The notes beneath the pieces are model-generated. The model ran no database searches and was not told where the DNA came from. It saw only the letters and a list, made by a program, of their open reading frames with translations. A stretch of 64,000 nt of DNA from Carposina sasakii (Eukaryota; Arthropoda; Insecta; Lepidoptera; Carposinidae): assembly GCA_014607495.2 (NCBI GenBank), contig CP053154.1, forward strand, positions 8,184,001-8,248,000, read 5' to 3'. This document shows, piece after piece, positions 49,225 to 60,972 of this stretch; position 1 is the stretch's first letter, and every line of letters starts with the position of its first letter. The position numbers and the translations under genes were made by a program.

Positions 49225-50760
49225 TTATGTATAGATGCTAACTAAACGAAAATGTGTTTTACTAAATATATCTTAGATGGAATAAATGTATTATGACGTC
49301 ATAAAATTAGCATTGTGCCCATGATAGAATGTACTTGCTTACCTACATACACGCACATTAAGTCATTGTTATATAAGAAAAGTGGGTGACTATCATCGAA
49401 ACTTGTACCTAATTCGATTACTGTATTCCGGAAAAGGGTAGCTAGAGCCGGAGGATTACGAAAGAGATCCTGCAGCTGCATTTAACATAATATACGAATC
49501 ATCAATAAAAAAGTTATTATAAAAAATATTACAAAGGAGCCTGAGTGCTTTAAGTGCTCTTTGTGCTAATTGGTTAGCTGAGACTCTACATCTTTTTAAA
49601 ACCACTTAAAAATACATTACATTTCCAAACAAAAAGTGAATAAACATATGAGATAGATAATAGTATGGACATGTGCCGGATATAACGAACTAAGCTGTTT
49701 AAACATACACCTACGCTCCATAGATTCTATTCTTTGTATTCTATGACTGTTTTTACTTCGCCTTATGTATAAGACATGGTTGTAATCAACTTATTTTCTG
49801 TAGATTATCAAGACAGTTGAATATTAGCAAAATCTTACCTATTATGTGTCAGTCATCAAATAGGTGCTGACTCAAATATACCTACTCGTATCTATCAGAC
49901 AATGTCTAAACCTCGTAATGTCTTAATAGCATTAGTTTATTACGCATTTTTTAATTCACTGACCTATCCTACCTAACATAAACAGATCCTTTTTTTTGTA
50001 ATAACAGTAGGTACTACTTACATACATGTGTGTTTTCAAAAAAAATATAACATAGAAACATTTCGACGATATTAATATGACTGGAATACGAAAAATACCT
50101 CCCGGTAAAGTACATAATTAAAGGGCACTAAAATAAAAATAAAACGGTAGGTATGTCCATGAAATTCTCGCTGCACAGACGCATTAACGAGCAACGTTTA
50201 GTTGTTTGCTGTTTAAATAAGAGCTGTAATGTAATTTTAATGAGCTCACAAAAATGTGCTGCTTGACTGGGTGGGAGCGAGAAGGAAGCGGCGCGGGCGC
50301 AGCTAGAGCTTTTATCCTGTAATCATTATGAGGTTTTCTACAGATCGTGGAGTAAGTATGACTGGGTAGTTTTAATGATTTGAGAGTGGACTAAGATAAT
50401 CACCTACAGAAGATATTTTTTTTATCATTAATCATTTATTAATTGTGATGCACAGATAATAAAGATGATATTAAAAGGAAAAGTACACTGTGGTCTGCCG
50501 TTTGGCGTACAACAAATTATAAGTGAAATAAAATAAAATAGAAACATAGCATGCATTTTAAGTAGATACCAAAATAATTACATTATCAATAAAAATTTAA
50601 TTATAAAATAAAAATTGTGCATTCAAATTTGTCATCTAATTTTACATGGTATAAATAAGCTTAGGGTTTTTCCCATAAAGCGGAGTAGTATAAATAGGCT
50701 TCTACCAATAAGCAGGCATCTATATCTCTGTCTATCTGTATATGCAGACATCTATATTAC
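49225..50760. other. Intergenic stretch with no recognised feature
   Basis: AT-rich, with a short G+C-richer part near 50270-50310. No gene or repeat boundary seen. Confidence 0.5.
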
Positions 50761-51166
50761 TATACTGGGTGTAAAAAGACAACTTTGTTCTTTTAATACT
50801 TCGTATTCTTTGTAACATCACGATCATTTTTTTCTATGGGACCATCTCTGGGAATCCACGGGTTTCCAAGATATTGAGGTCCAAAGTTACATTAATATTA
50901 TCATTTTTTTTACATAAATCCATCTGAAATCGGTAAACAAACATTTTTTTCAAAGATACCATGTCAAAATATTATAATGTTAGTTTTGTAGGTACATTTG
51001 TACTTTTAGCATCAAACGAATACATTGCTTGCAATAAAATGACAGTATTTTTTCATTATTTTTTTGTCGTTTCCCAGGGTTGCTTCCATAGAAGAGAATG
51101 ATCATAACCTTACAAAGAATATATGAGGTATTAAAAAAACATCGTTGTCTTTTTACACCCTGTATA
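50761..51166. mobile_element. Divergent CTGGGTG-ended MITE with long inverted repeats
   Basis: The left end TATACTGGGTGTAAAAAGAC and right end GTCTTTTTACACCCTGTATA are inverted, and imperfect complementarity continues for about 80 bp (ATTCTTTGTAA..ATGATCATT). TATA flanks both ends. It shares CAAGATATTGAGGTCCAAAG with copy 3, so it is a related subfamily. Confidence 0.8.
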
Positions 51167-51670
51167 GATACCTAATCCTCGCTAGCATCAGACGTTTTAA
51201 TACTAATTTTAGATAAGCCTGTTCTTCGAAGGATCTCATTGGCCGCACCTAGCCACCATCCCTAAAGTAACAAAGTGGTTAATTACAGATTGCCCCAAAA
51301 GTATCCGGTCCAAGTAAAAATAGAATTCGGCTGAGTTATAGAGTTGCGTGCGCGGCACGCTCGCCCGTGAAAACTCACTTTAACTTTTTAATTAAATTTG
51401 AGATTTTTCTCGGCCCCACAAGGAATCTTGCCAGCAAGCTTTATTCAAATTATTCAAAACGTTGTATTAATTAGTCCGCGTACTGGGGGCTAATGACCAT
51501 CGTAATCGACTTTCACGGTAGAACGCACTCGGCCGTGACTTTGGACGAAATTTTCAATAGTAATTAATGTTTTTTTGACAAATATAATCTTTGCCAGTTG
51601 TATAGGCTGAATTAGGGGATGTTGTACCATCAAGGATTATTAATTCAATAGTACTACCCTTAGAAAAATT

Positions 51671-52260
51671 GAGGTTTCCAGTGACTCGGTCCGCAATTAA
51701 CTCGTCCCGCGGACCCAGCCAGATGTAATATTTTAAATATTTTTTCCGGTCCAGTCATAAAACTAAAAAAAGCTATTGTTCAAGCCTAACAGTACAGCCA
51801 AGCGAAAAAGTGTTTAATGTAAAAATTAAATTAAATACTTTTTGATTCCAAAATATATATTTATAAAAATACACTTTGAAGTTTGAACACAGTTATTTTT
51901 TAAATATGTAAAAAAACATCTACCTTAAACCGCGCTTATAATAGTCAACAAATTTTAAAACTACAATAGGTAATTATCTGAGTAATTATCCATTACAAAA
52001 TCTGATTGAACAGACAGAAGAAAAATCATATTAAAAATAATCAACGTACTACAACAATCGCAGTGAAAAATATCAATTTAATAGTTTGAAACGACCATTT
52101 TTTTATAAATATGTTTTTACCATTTTTTTGCTGGACTGTACTGTTTTTGGCTTGTTAATATGAGTGGGCTGAGTCGCCGGAAGAAAAATATTTAAAACAT
52201 TAAATCCGGCAACTGGGTCCGCGGAATGAGTTAATTGCGGACCGAGTCGCCGGAGACCTC
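51671..52260. mobile_element. MITE with about 75-bp inverted repeats (CGGTCCGCAATTAACTC)
   Basis: Left 51671-51749 and right 52177-52260 are imperfect reverse complements, sharing GACTCGGTCCGCAATTAACT, CCGCGGACCCAG and TTTTAAATATTTTT. The core is AT-rich and non-coding. It is about 590 bp, typical of a MITE. Confidence 0.8.
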
Positions 52261-53513
52261 GAAAAATAACCATTTTAATCTATCTACCTACCAAGCAAAC
52301 AGTATTAAATGGCTATCACAATAAATAAATAATAAAATGGATAAAGAATTTCCTGAATTTTCCTAACATTCCCACGAAAATGAGAAAACCAGGAATTGTC
52401 ATGTTTACGCGGCGCGGACAAAGTCGTTTGCGGCCGCTAGTTTAGTTGATAAAAGTGGGTTACTACAAGTATTATAAAAACGACTTACGCTAACATTATG
52501 TACAATAATTCCAAAATCTTGTTTGCGTGAATTGCATTAACTTTTAAATAGTTAAGTTGCATTGCGTTGCATATTGATAGATATTCACATGTGAGCATAA
52601 TAAATAAACCGCTCACATTGCTATATAATTTAATGGAATACAAAACAAAACCAGTAATAGCATTCAGGTAGCTATTAAATTTACATATTAGAAAAAATAT
52701 GATTGAAATTGCAATACAGTATTAATGTAGACGCGGTTTACGGCATTACAATCAGTTTTATTCATTAACGCAATGTCCGTGCGGTAACAGATCGCTGATT
52801 GAATTGACGTGTCGATCATTATTTATACCACTTTATACACTGTATCATTATACAGCGTAGGAAATAATTGCCAGCAAAATAATTGGCCGGTGCGTTAATT
52901 GGTGCTCGTCTAGAGATTATACATTCTACATTGTACGGTTTCAATTAAAATCTCTGGTGCAATTATTAAAAATAAACATAAAATCCATTACGTTTATAAG
53001 GATATAAAATCAATTATAAAACATGAAACTTAAATTGGCAAGTAAAAACTTTCAATCTATACGATGCGAGTCGTGAATAGGCTATTAAACTGTTGATTTA
53101 TTTAAGTAGCAACGTTATAGCGCGCGACACTTTGAGTGCTCTTGATAAGATTCTTATGACATAAGCTTAAGGTATATTCTCACGATCCACAGGAACAAGT
53201 AGAGGATGGTCTTCGATTTTGTCTAGTACGAAGTTTCCGTCAAATCATTTAAATAAACGAACTGGCGTCATTACCTATGTCAGAAGTAAGGAACAAATTG
53301 GCAATTAGTGGTGTCCCGGTTGGAGGACGGTAGTGTCGGCAACGACAGTCGAGACGTCTCGGGACACCCACTGCTCTATCTCTAATAACATGTTTTGATT
53401 TATGTTTTCCTAGTAGGAAGTCAAGTTTTTACTATAAAATTGGTACATTTTCTACTTTTCTTTTCAATTTGTCCCACTTCACAAGCATACAATTTGCTAT
53501 AGCATCTTCATAG

Positions 53514-53921
53514 ATAAAACATAATTTTAAGAATCCAAATCCCGACTGCGTAAAAAAGAACCAAACTATGTTCATAATAAAAAAAAAACTGAAAAGAAAT
53601 AAACAAGCACTTAGTTGTCCGGTGGTCTAGAATTCTATAATATTATTATGGAATAAATACTATTGAAGAAAATAAAATATTTTGTAATGATGTAACATTA
53701 TAACTGAACAGCTAGGATCCATTGAAATATTAACTTGGCTGTCGGATAATGGATCCCGACTGTTCATTTGTTATGTAACATCATTACAAAATATTTTATT
53801 TTCTTCACTATGTACCGGACATCTTAGTACTTGTTTATTTCTTTTCAGTTTTTTAATATGAACATAGTTTGGTTCTTTTTTACGCAGTCGGGTTTTGGAT
53901 TTTTTAAATTATGTTTTATTT
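53514..53921. mobile_element. Foldback element with a 24-bp loop
   Basis: The left arm 53514-53723 and right arm 53748-53921 are near reverse complements (CCCGACTGCGTAAAAAAGAA; AATATTTTATTTTCTTC). The left arm is 36 bp longer because of an AT-rich insertion at about 53632-53668. The loop is 53724-53747. No coding capacity. Confidence 0.9.
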
Positions 53922-54296
53922 TATACTTTTTTAGTTATGAGTAGGTAATAATAGATATTAATAAAATACCTAGCTACTAATAGATATGCTTCAAGAAGCT
54001 CGGCAGCACGAAGTTTTCGTCTTTTCATCGTAAATTGCTGCTGTCTAAAAACTTAAATCTGAGAACGGTTGTTACGCAACTTTAAATCGATATAGATCCT
54101 AAACGGTCAGTCGAATCGAAAAATGTTCAGAGAAAACTAAAAATAATTTTTAAATACCAATCCAACGATACTTGATATAGTTTGTTGACTTTTTTTCACC
54201 AATATGGCGTCCAGTAGTCACCATATTAAATTATCACTAACGTCATGTTTTTAGTGATACTCGCCTTACTAAGAGGAATCGATTCCCAAAAATACA

Positions 54297-54567
54297 AAAG
54301 TTGAGTAAAAAGACTGCGTTTTTCTGCATAAATGCACATAGTCGCGCGTAGTAAGATTTTTTCACGACAAATAATTAATATCTGTCTATGATAAAACTAG
54401 CATAAATACTGGACACTATAAATTTCGCCCGATCAAGTTTTTTTTTTTTTTTTTCAAAAATAAAATTACATCTTTTACCAGCATTTTTTTTTGCATAAAC
54501 TTACTTTATTTGATCTATAGAGTACGTACTCTTCGTTAAGGGTAGCAACGAAAAAACATCCTGTATA
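54297..54567. mobile_element. CAGGATG-ended MITE, copy 4, left-truncated
   Basis: It is collinear with copy 1 from AGTTGAGTAAAAAGACTGCG to the end AAAAAACATCCTGTATA. The left terminus is missing. It has a T homopolymer of about 18 at 54440. Confidence 0.75.
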
Positions 54568-55478
54568 GGCTGTTAAACACATTACCTCTCCTTTACGGCG
54601 CGCAGTCGGGTAATAAAATGTTGCGCGTGCAGAACAGGGATACCAAATACTCTAAATCTTATACATAGGGCCTCCATTAATGCATAAATTTTCTTGAAAG
54701 CACTTTTAAAAGACTTTTCCATTCTTTAACTTTCACATGAAAGTCGATGACAATAGAACAGTGACTCACATCGAGTCGTTTTAGGGGATTTTTATAAATC
54801 TGCTTCGCTATTTCCAGCCTATGAAATGTAGTGTCGGTAATCATGCTTTCAACGGGTCCATTACTAGCACTTATTTTCGATAATTAACTAAACAAAATCG
54901 GGGTCCATTAACACGACTCCACTGCATTCCGAGTGCCTCCCCCTGCCCCCCTGCCCCGGGAAGGGGGTCCGAGCGCTCAGTATTCACAGTATCGCAAATG
55001 TAACTTTCGGTTCTTTTCATGGCTAAAGTATGTTGGCGGCAATCCATAATGGGATTGCCATTATTCTTGCCATTAATTCGCATGGCCCGGCTTCCGTGCA
55101 TTAGTGGGCTACGGCCACCCTACCAATCCACTGGAAGGGTACCCATGTGGACGCTTTATATAGTGCACAATAACCAACTCTTATTAACTTTTACTCACAA
55201 TGGATGGAATACGACGATGAACTCATTAGAAGAATCGTTTTGAGAAGCTAGGCTAACTCGCTCAAGTTATTTACGCAAATAATGTTTGCGAAGAAAAAGT
55301 TTTAAAGACCATTTAAAAGTATTTTCCTACTTTGATATCTTCAGTTAGTTTTTTAATTAGAAACACTTTCAAAATGATAAGTAAAAGAATCATTTATATA
55401 CCTACCTACACTTTATGCGTGTAGATCATAACATTATGCATAACATCTACATAAAATTAGATTTGGTTCAATATAATT

Positions 55479-56152
55479 TTTTTTAAACGAAAAACCGACT
55501 TCCTCCCCTAAGAGCCAAAACTCGAGCTTACTAAAGTAAACTTTTGCTAAAGGGCAAATATAGTACGAAGTTTAGAAGGCATAAATACTGTCAGATTTAT
55601 ATGCCAGCAAAATAGGCCACATGACAAAAGGGCACTGAGAGAAATGACTAGGCTTCGAAATTTTACGTCTGACAATATAAGCAACATATAATTACACTCC
55701 TTCTTCCTGCCCTGTTCCCAATCTACTATTTGGTTACTAAAAAGTTCCACTATCTGTTTTTCGGCGGCTCCATCATCAGACCCTCGTTTCCTTTATATTA
55801 TGTGTAGCTGACTAAAATTCTCTATAACAATTTAAAAACAGACTACCTACTCGTGCCTATTATATTTGAGGATATCCCTAGATTCCTTAGAGATTCCATC
55901 ATTAGATGTTATGTTTTATATGTAGGTGACCAAAACGCTCAGTAAAAGTGTAAAAACAGACTACATGTGCCTACAATATTTGAGGATCATCAGATACTGA
56001 TGTGGTGAATATGGGACCAACCTGGAAGCATACCATGACCAACTATAAAAAAAAATTAAATCGGCTCATAAATGACGGAGTTTTGAGGTAACACACATTT
56101 TAAAAAAAAACATACAGACGAAATGATAACCTCTCTTTTTGAAGTCCGTTAA
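55479..56152. mobile_element. CCGACTTC/GAAGTC-ended element, copy B
   Basis: It matches copy A (12041-12900) along almost its full length in the same orientation, from AAAAACCGACTTCCTCCC to CTCTTTTTGAAGTCCGTTAA. It lacks the G+C-rich block and the CAGCC-repeat piece found in copy A. Confidence 0.75.
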
Positions 56153-58570
56153 TAAGTCAAAGGGGAATGCCAAAATCGTTAATAAAACCAGAGATTGCGA
56201 ACAAAAACAACTAAAATAATAAAAAAAAAATTAACACAGGAAGGATTGCAATAAATAAATCCCTCATTTTCCTGTGCAGATTGCATAAAAATAATGAAAT
56301 AAGTGCCGTGGACATTACTCAAAGCTATTCGCGACTGCAGGAGTGACCGAGAGGGCGCCGCATGCGAGCAAGTATGGTGGCTCCCGCTCACACGCGACAG
56401 CCTCCACACCCCCCTTAACTGAAAGAAAAACTCTCGAAAAACTAATTACAAGTTGTAATTGAAATTTTGCGTGTTATATAATCGGATACTTGAGCCGTGA
56501 GTAATGTATAAATGCGCTGGGGAGATGAATGGTCGCGGGCGCCCGCCCACCGGACGAGATAGGCGGCCCCCACAATTTTTGGATTAAGCAACTTTGATAC
56601 AATAATTCTTAACAAGAAATTCAATTTTTCCTTCTAATCTAAGTTTGTTCAGTATATTTTTTATAAATCATCTAAAATAAAGTACAAAATATAATAACAA
56701 GTTACTACCTATGAGTATAAATACGTGAAGATACCAAGGTACTTAATTCCTTTACCTACTTCAAATATACAACTGAAACTATCATCGGAGTCATTGCAAT
56801 TCACAGGTAATTTATGTGGGCAACTCCAACATCGCAAAAAGAACAATGGTTCATTGCATTTACCGTATGTACCGGCTATAACAGGCAAAGAAACAATTTT
56901 ACTCCAAACAAACATTTTTAATTAAAGCCCCCTTGAAAACCGACAACAAAACAGCTATCACAATAGCAACAATCTAGAAACGATCTAACTGTATAAACAC
57001 GCAAATAATGTGCAATCAAAAGGGTGCAAAGGGCAGCGAGGGCGCTGCAGAGCGGGGTGGGACACCCTCGCGGTTGCCTTTTTTTCCTAAATTACAGCTA
57101 TGATTGCTTTTAACGCATGTCTTTGTTTCTTTTTGCAGCGCAAAATTAAAGCAGTAGCAGTGGTTGGAGCGGTGGGAGATATTGCTTCCTTATAATTTTC
57201 ATGTAAAAATTCTTCAAGTGTTTGTAGGTCCTCAATTTACAAAGAACTCTTAGATATTATTTGCAAAGAAAGTGCTGTATTTTAACATAACACAAACAAA
57301 TAAATAATATGCTGTACTAGTTAGTGGTTAGTTAAGTTTCGTCCTCTAGGACGGTGTAAAAGCCACAAACCTACAAGTATATTATGGAAGTGAATATTAT
57401 TACAACTTTCATGGATTAGATTTCGACAATAGTTATGGTCATTTTTATGTAGGTACAATAAGTACCTATAGAATCGTGCCCCGAAATCTCAATTATCCAA
57501 TCAAGTAAAAGGGATGTTTGTACAAGATCATAGAGGAAGAAAAAATAATATTATTCAATTCTATTCAAATTCTCCTACTTCTATGTCCTAAGTTTGAGTT
57601 CACGAAATACTAAAGTCAGAGTTTTGAAACCGATACATTGTAAACCAACCTTCGCCTATAGGATACCTAACTCAGTGCCATATTTGGGCACAGTTATAAC
57701 TGTAAGTCCCTATGTTTATTACCCAACCTGTACTACAAATAGATCAACACAGTTCGCGTTTCAGCTAGCCCGTCAATCAGCGAATGTGTCGGCAAATGGA
57801 CTGGCATTAGTGAACACGTCACCGCGACAACTAAGAGCTTTCAGTGCGACGAGCAAATAGATATTAAAGCAGGATCTCACGGCCGTCAAACCATACTTAT
57901 TTTGTGATGGACAAGATATAATTCTACCTATTTCTCCTTATAATCTTGTCTTATTTAAACAACATTTGTGCCTTCAATTGTCAATTGAATTGATAACATA
58001 AAAAGTTCTACTTCCGTTATTAATATTACTATAATTATTTATAGTAGCTTGTTAGGTGCAACCGGGATTTTACATGCTTTATTAACATTTTTCTTGTTTA
58101 TCTTGGCTGATAGGTTGTAGTGGCGGGAATGATTAGAGTAGTGGACCAAAAAATATATACAATTGTGTACTATAAAAATGCTGTTTACTTAACTTAAAAT
58201 TAACTCTGGTGGCCCAGGGATCTTATACTATAACTAATTGCTACCCACTTACAGATTGCAGAGAATTTAGCAATACCTAACGTTACCAAAAAATGACATT
58301 ATTTTATTGCCCCTAAAATTTATTATGAGTAGGTACTCCGTATTTTTATTGAAGTCATAAACTGTTCGTAATAAAATTTTAAATACTAAAAGCTGTATTA
58401 CAAATTATTGGTCCAATTATTATATTTATAAGTGCAAGGTAATCAAATAAACTGTGAATAATTTATACGTTTTTTTTTGCATTCACATAATCACAAATGT
58501 ATGTATGTATAATTAAATTATATGTATGTATATCTATACTTTAACTAATTAGGGTAAATAGGGTAGGGTA
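56153..58570. other. Intergenic stretch, no supported gene
   Basis: It contains small open frames (57594-57860 + strand and others) without domains or splice context. A G+C-richer patch occurs at 57025-57080. Confidence 0.5.
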
Positions 58571-58574
58571 GGTA

Positions 58575-58645
58575 GGATGATCATCATCATTATTTTCAGC
58601 CATGAGTCCACTGCTGAACATAGCCTCCCCTAACAGTACCTACTT
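58575..58645 (+). repeat. Short fragment of the CAGCC..GTCCACTGCTG repeat
   Basis: ATCATCATCATTATTTTCAGCC is followed by GAGTCCACTGCTGAACATAG. Only the head of the family is present. Confidence 0.55.
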
Positions 58646-60707
58646 ACCTAGAATCCTAATGATTGAGACATGTAAATATACCTGTAATATTATACGCAAG
58701 CAAATCTTAGGTCTTTTACTTCTATCTTCGATGTTATCCTCTAACCATCAATATATCACACATTGCTTTCCATAAAAAATTTTTATCCATTCCTTTCTAT
58801 TTCTTGGGCGCTTTTCCCCACTAATAGACTGTCCAATTTGCTGTCAGTTTGTCGTGATAAAGCTGCTGGAATTGTATAAATAAGTGGAGGTCCGGATCGA
58901 GAGTGTTTTTGCTAAATCTTCTCTCAATGCAGACGTTTTAAAGCCTCGCCTCATCCATTAGCGAATTCGCCAACACTACAGTACCCACTTTAATGTTCGG
59001 TCATAAAATGTGTAGGTGTGCTATAAGTATAACCAAGTGCGTAATAGGTATAAGACCTTCGCCACAATCTTGATGCATTTTTTCACATTCCTAAATTAAC
59101 CACCGTTTCATGGATATTAACCTAAGCTTATTAACTCGGCACCTGTTGTTTGACCAGTAGTAAAACTTACTATTACCTACTCAAAAATGTCACACATTCT
59201 AAAGGATTTTTGGATTAAGCACTTACGTACGTACATACTTACTTATTTTAACTAATAAAATGATAACTAGATACTGAAAACATTTTGCTCTTAGTTTTTA
59301 AATAAGAGTACCTATTATCTTTAAATCCCAAAAATGAGGTAGCAAGAATTGCACGATGTCAAATAAGATCCTAAAGCCACCTTGATAACGGGGCCAGATG
59401 AAAAATATCAGTGATAAGTTGCTAGCTCATTGTCAATTTAAAATAAACCTTTGCAATAATTTCATCAATTTAATTTCATCGCAGTTGCATAATTATACTC
59501 CATTATGACTCATTCGATTAATAAACAAAGAAAAAATAAATGTCTTCATAAAAACCAGTCGTTAAGTGTTTAGCGTGGTGAGGTATGATTCACAATAATA
59601 TGTAATAGGCAAAAATTATCCATAAGTATATGAATGAGTAATCGGAGTAAATATATATCCTAAATCATAATTAACTAAGGAAGGCAGCTTACTTCCTTTA
59701 TCTCTATATTACTAATTAAACAATAAATTAACCTAAATACAACCTAACGCTCTGTTTATCGTTGGAGTTTATTAAATGCATTATGCCGGTTCTTGGTGTA
59801 ATTACAGGAGAGCCCAGCTGGCGATTAGGCTAGGAGTTGTAGTAGAAAATAGCAATTATTATTTGTTTGTTTCGAAACAATCATATTACAAAGTTCCAAG
59901 TACTTACTCCAGTTACATCAGAAAGAACGTATTATGTAAAGTTAAAAAAGCATTATATTTTTTTAACCTGTTTACTTACATAGTTATTCTTTAGTAGTCT
60001 AGAAACTACGTTAATTGATGGGTACTATAAAGTAACGATAATACTTTAGTAATTTCAAGTTACTCGTAACCTTCATCATGCAGATTAAAAACTATTAGAC
60101 GTAATAAAATTGAAGCATCTAGACAATCCTGTCAAATAGAAGCGCATGTTAACGTATACCTACGTATATGTATGTATAGTGTAGGCAACTGATTTAACTT
60201 GTTTTACTAGCTATATAGCAAAAAATATACTTTTACAGACCAGCCAATCTATGCGATGTCCACGAATTTAAAGCACCTAAGGAATGGCTTATGTTTCTTT
60301 TTGTGTAAAGTGTGTTGTTTTACATGATTATTAATCAAGCTTTAGTATCATTTGTGTAAATCCTCCACTATTTTGTCATGAAAATGATTAAGCACACAAA
60401 TCTTTATAATATAAAATCAGTTTAATAACAAGAAGATACCTGTGTCCAGCTCCCGTACTTTTCGTGGGCAAAATTTAAACAAGACAGCCCTACGACAAAC
60501 TTGTGTTATTAAGCTAGTAGTTCGCCACGCTTTCACTAGCTCGTGTATAAGTTAATGCAAATTCTTCAGTGTTCAACGCCGAGCCTGTCACCTCTCCGGT
60601 GTAATTACAAGGGGCTCTCATAACTTCCAAGTAGAACTAAGTTTTTCGTTTTATCTCCTAGTTTATTGCATAACTATGTATTTGTGTATTGGTGTAACCT
60701 TCAGTTA
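58646..60707. other. Intergenic AT-rich stretch
   Basis: No gene, RNA gene or clear repeat boundary recognised. Confidence 0.5.
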
Positions 60708-60972
60708 CATGTAGCCGCGTGGTGCCGGCAGAGTAGAGTTTTTACCACCCCATGCCTGCCTAAGGGTATAGTACAAGGCGATTAAAGGTTTCCGGGAGGT
60801 GGGCAGCAGCGCACTGTGCTGACAACATAGTCCCGATCACCAAACTGCCTGCTCAGTGTGGTGACTATAGGCATAAACCTTCCTATGGCAGTAGCCTTGT
60901 GGCACACCCTACGCCCCCCCTAGGGGGAGGCCTACGTCCAGGAGTAGACTGCAATAGGCTGAAGACGTCCAG
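60708..60972 (-). repeat. CAGCCTATTGCAGTC repeat, copy 3 (inverted)
   Basis: Read on the - strand it gives CAGCCTATTGCAGTCTACTC, ACGTAGG, GACTATGTTGTCAGCA and CCACCTCCCGGAAACC in the family order. It is the longest copy here, extending to a GCCGGCACCACGCGGCTAC end. Confidence 0.8.

Noticed and set aside
57594..57860. 88-codon + strand open frame
   Set aside because: No domain, no splice context, and a non-ATG start; likely chance.
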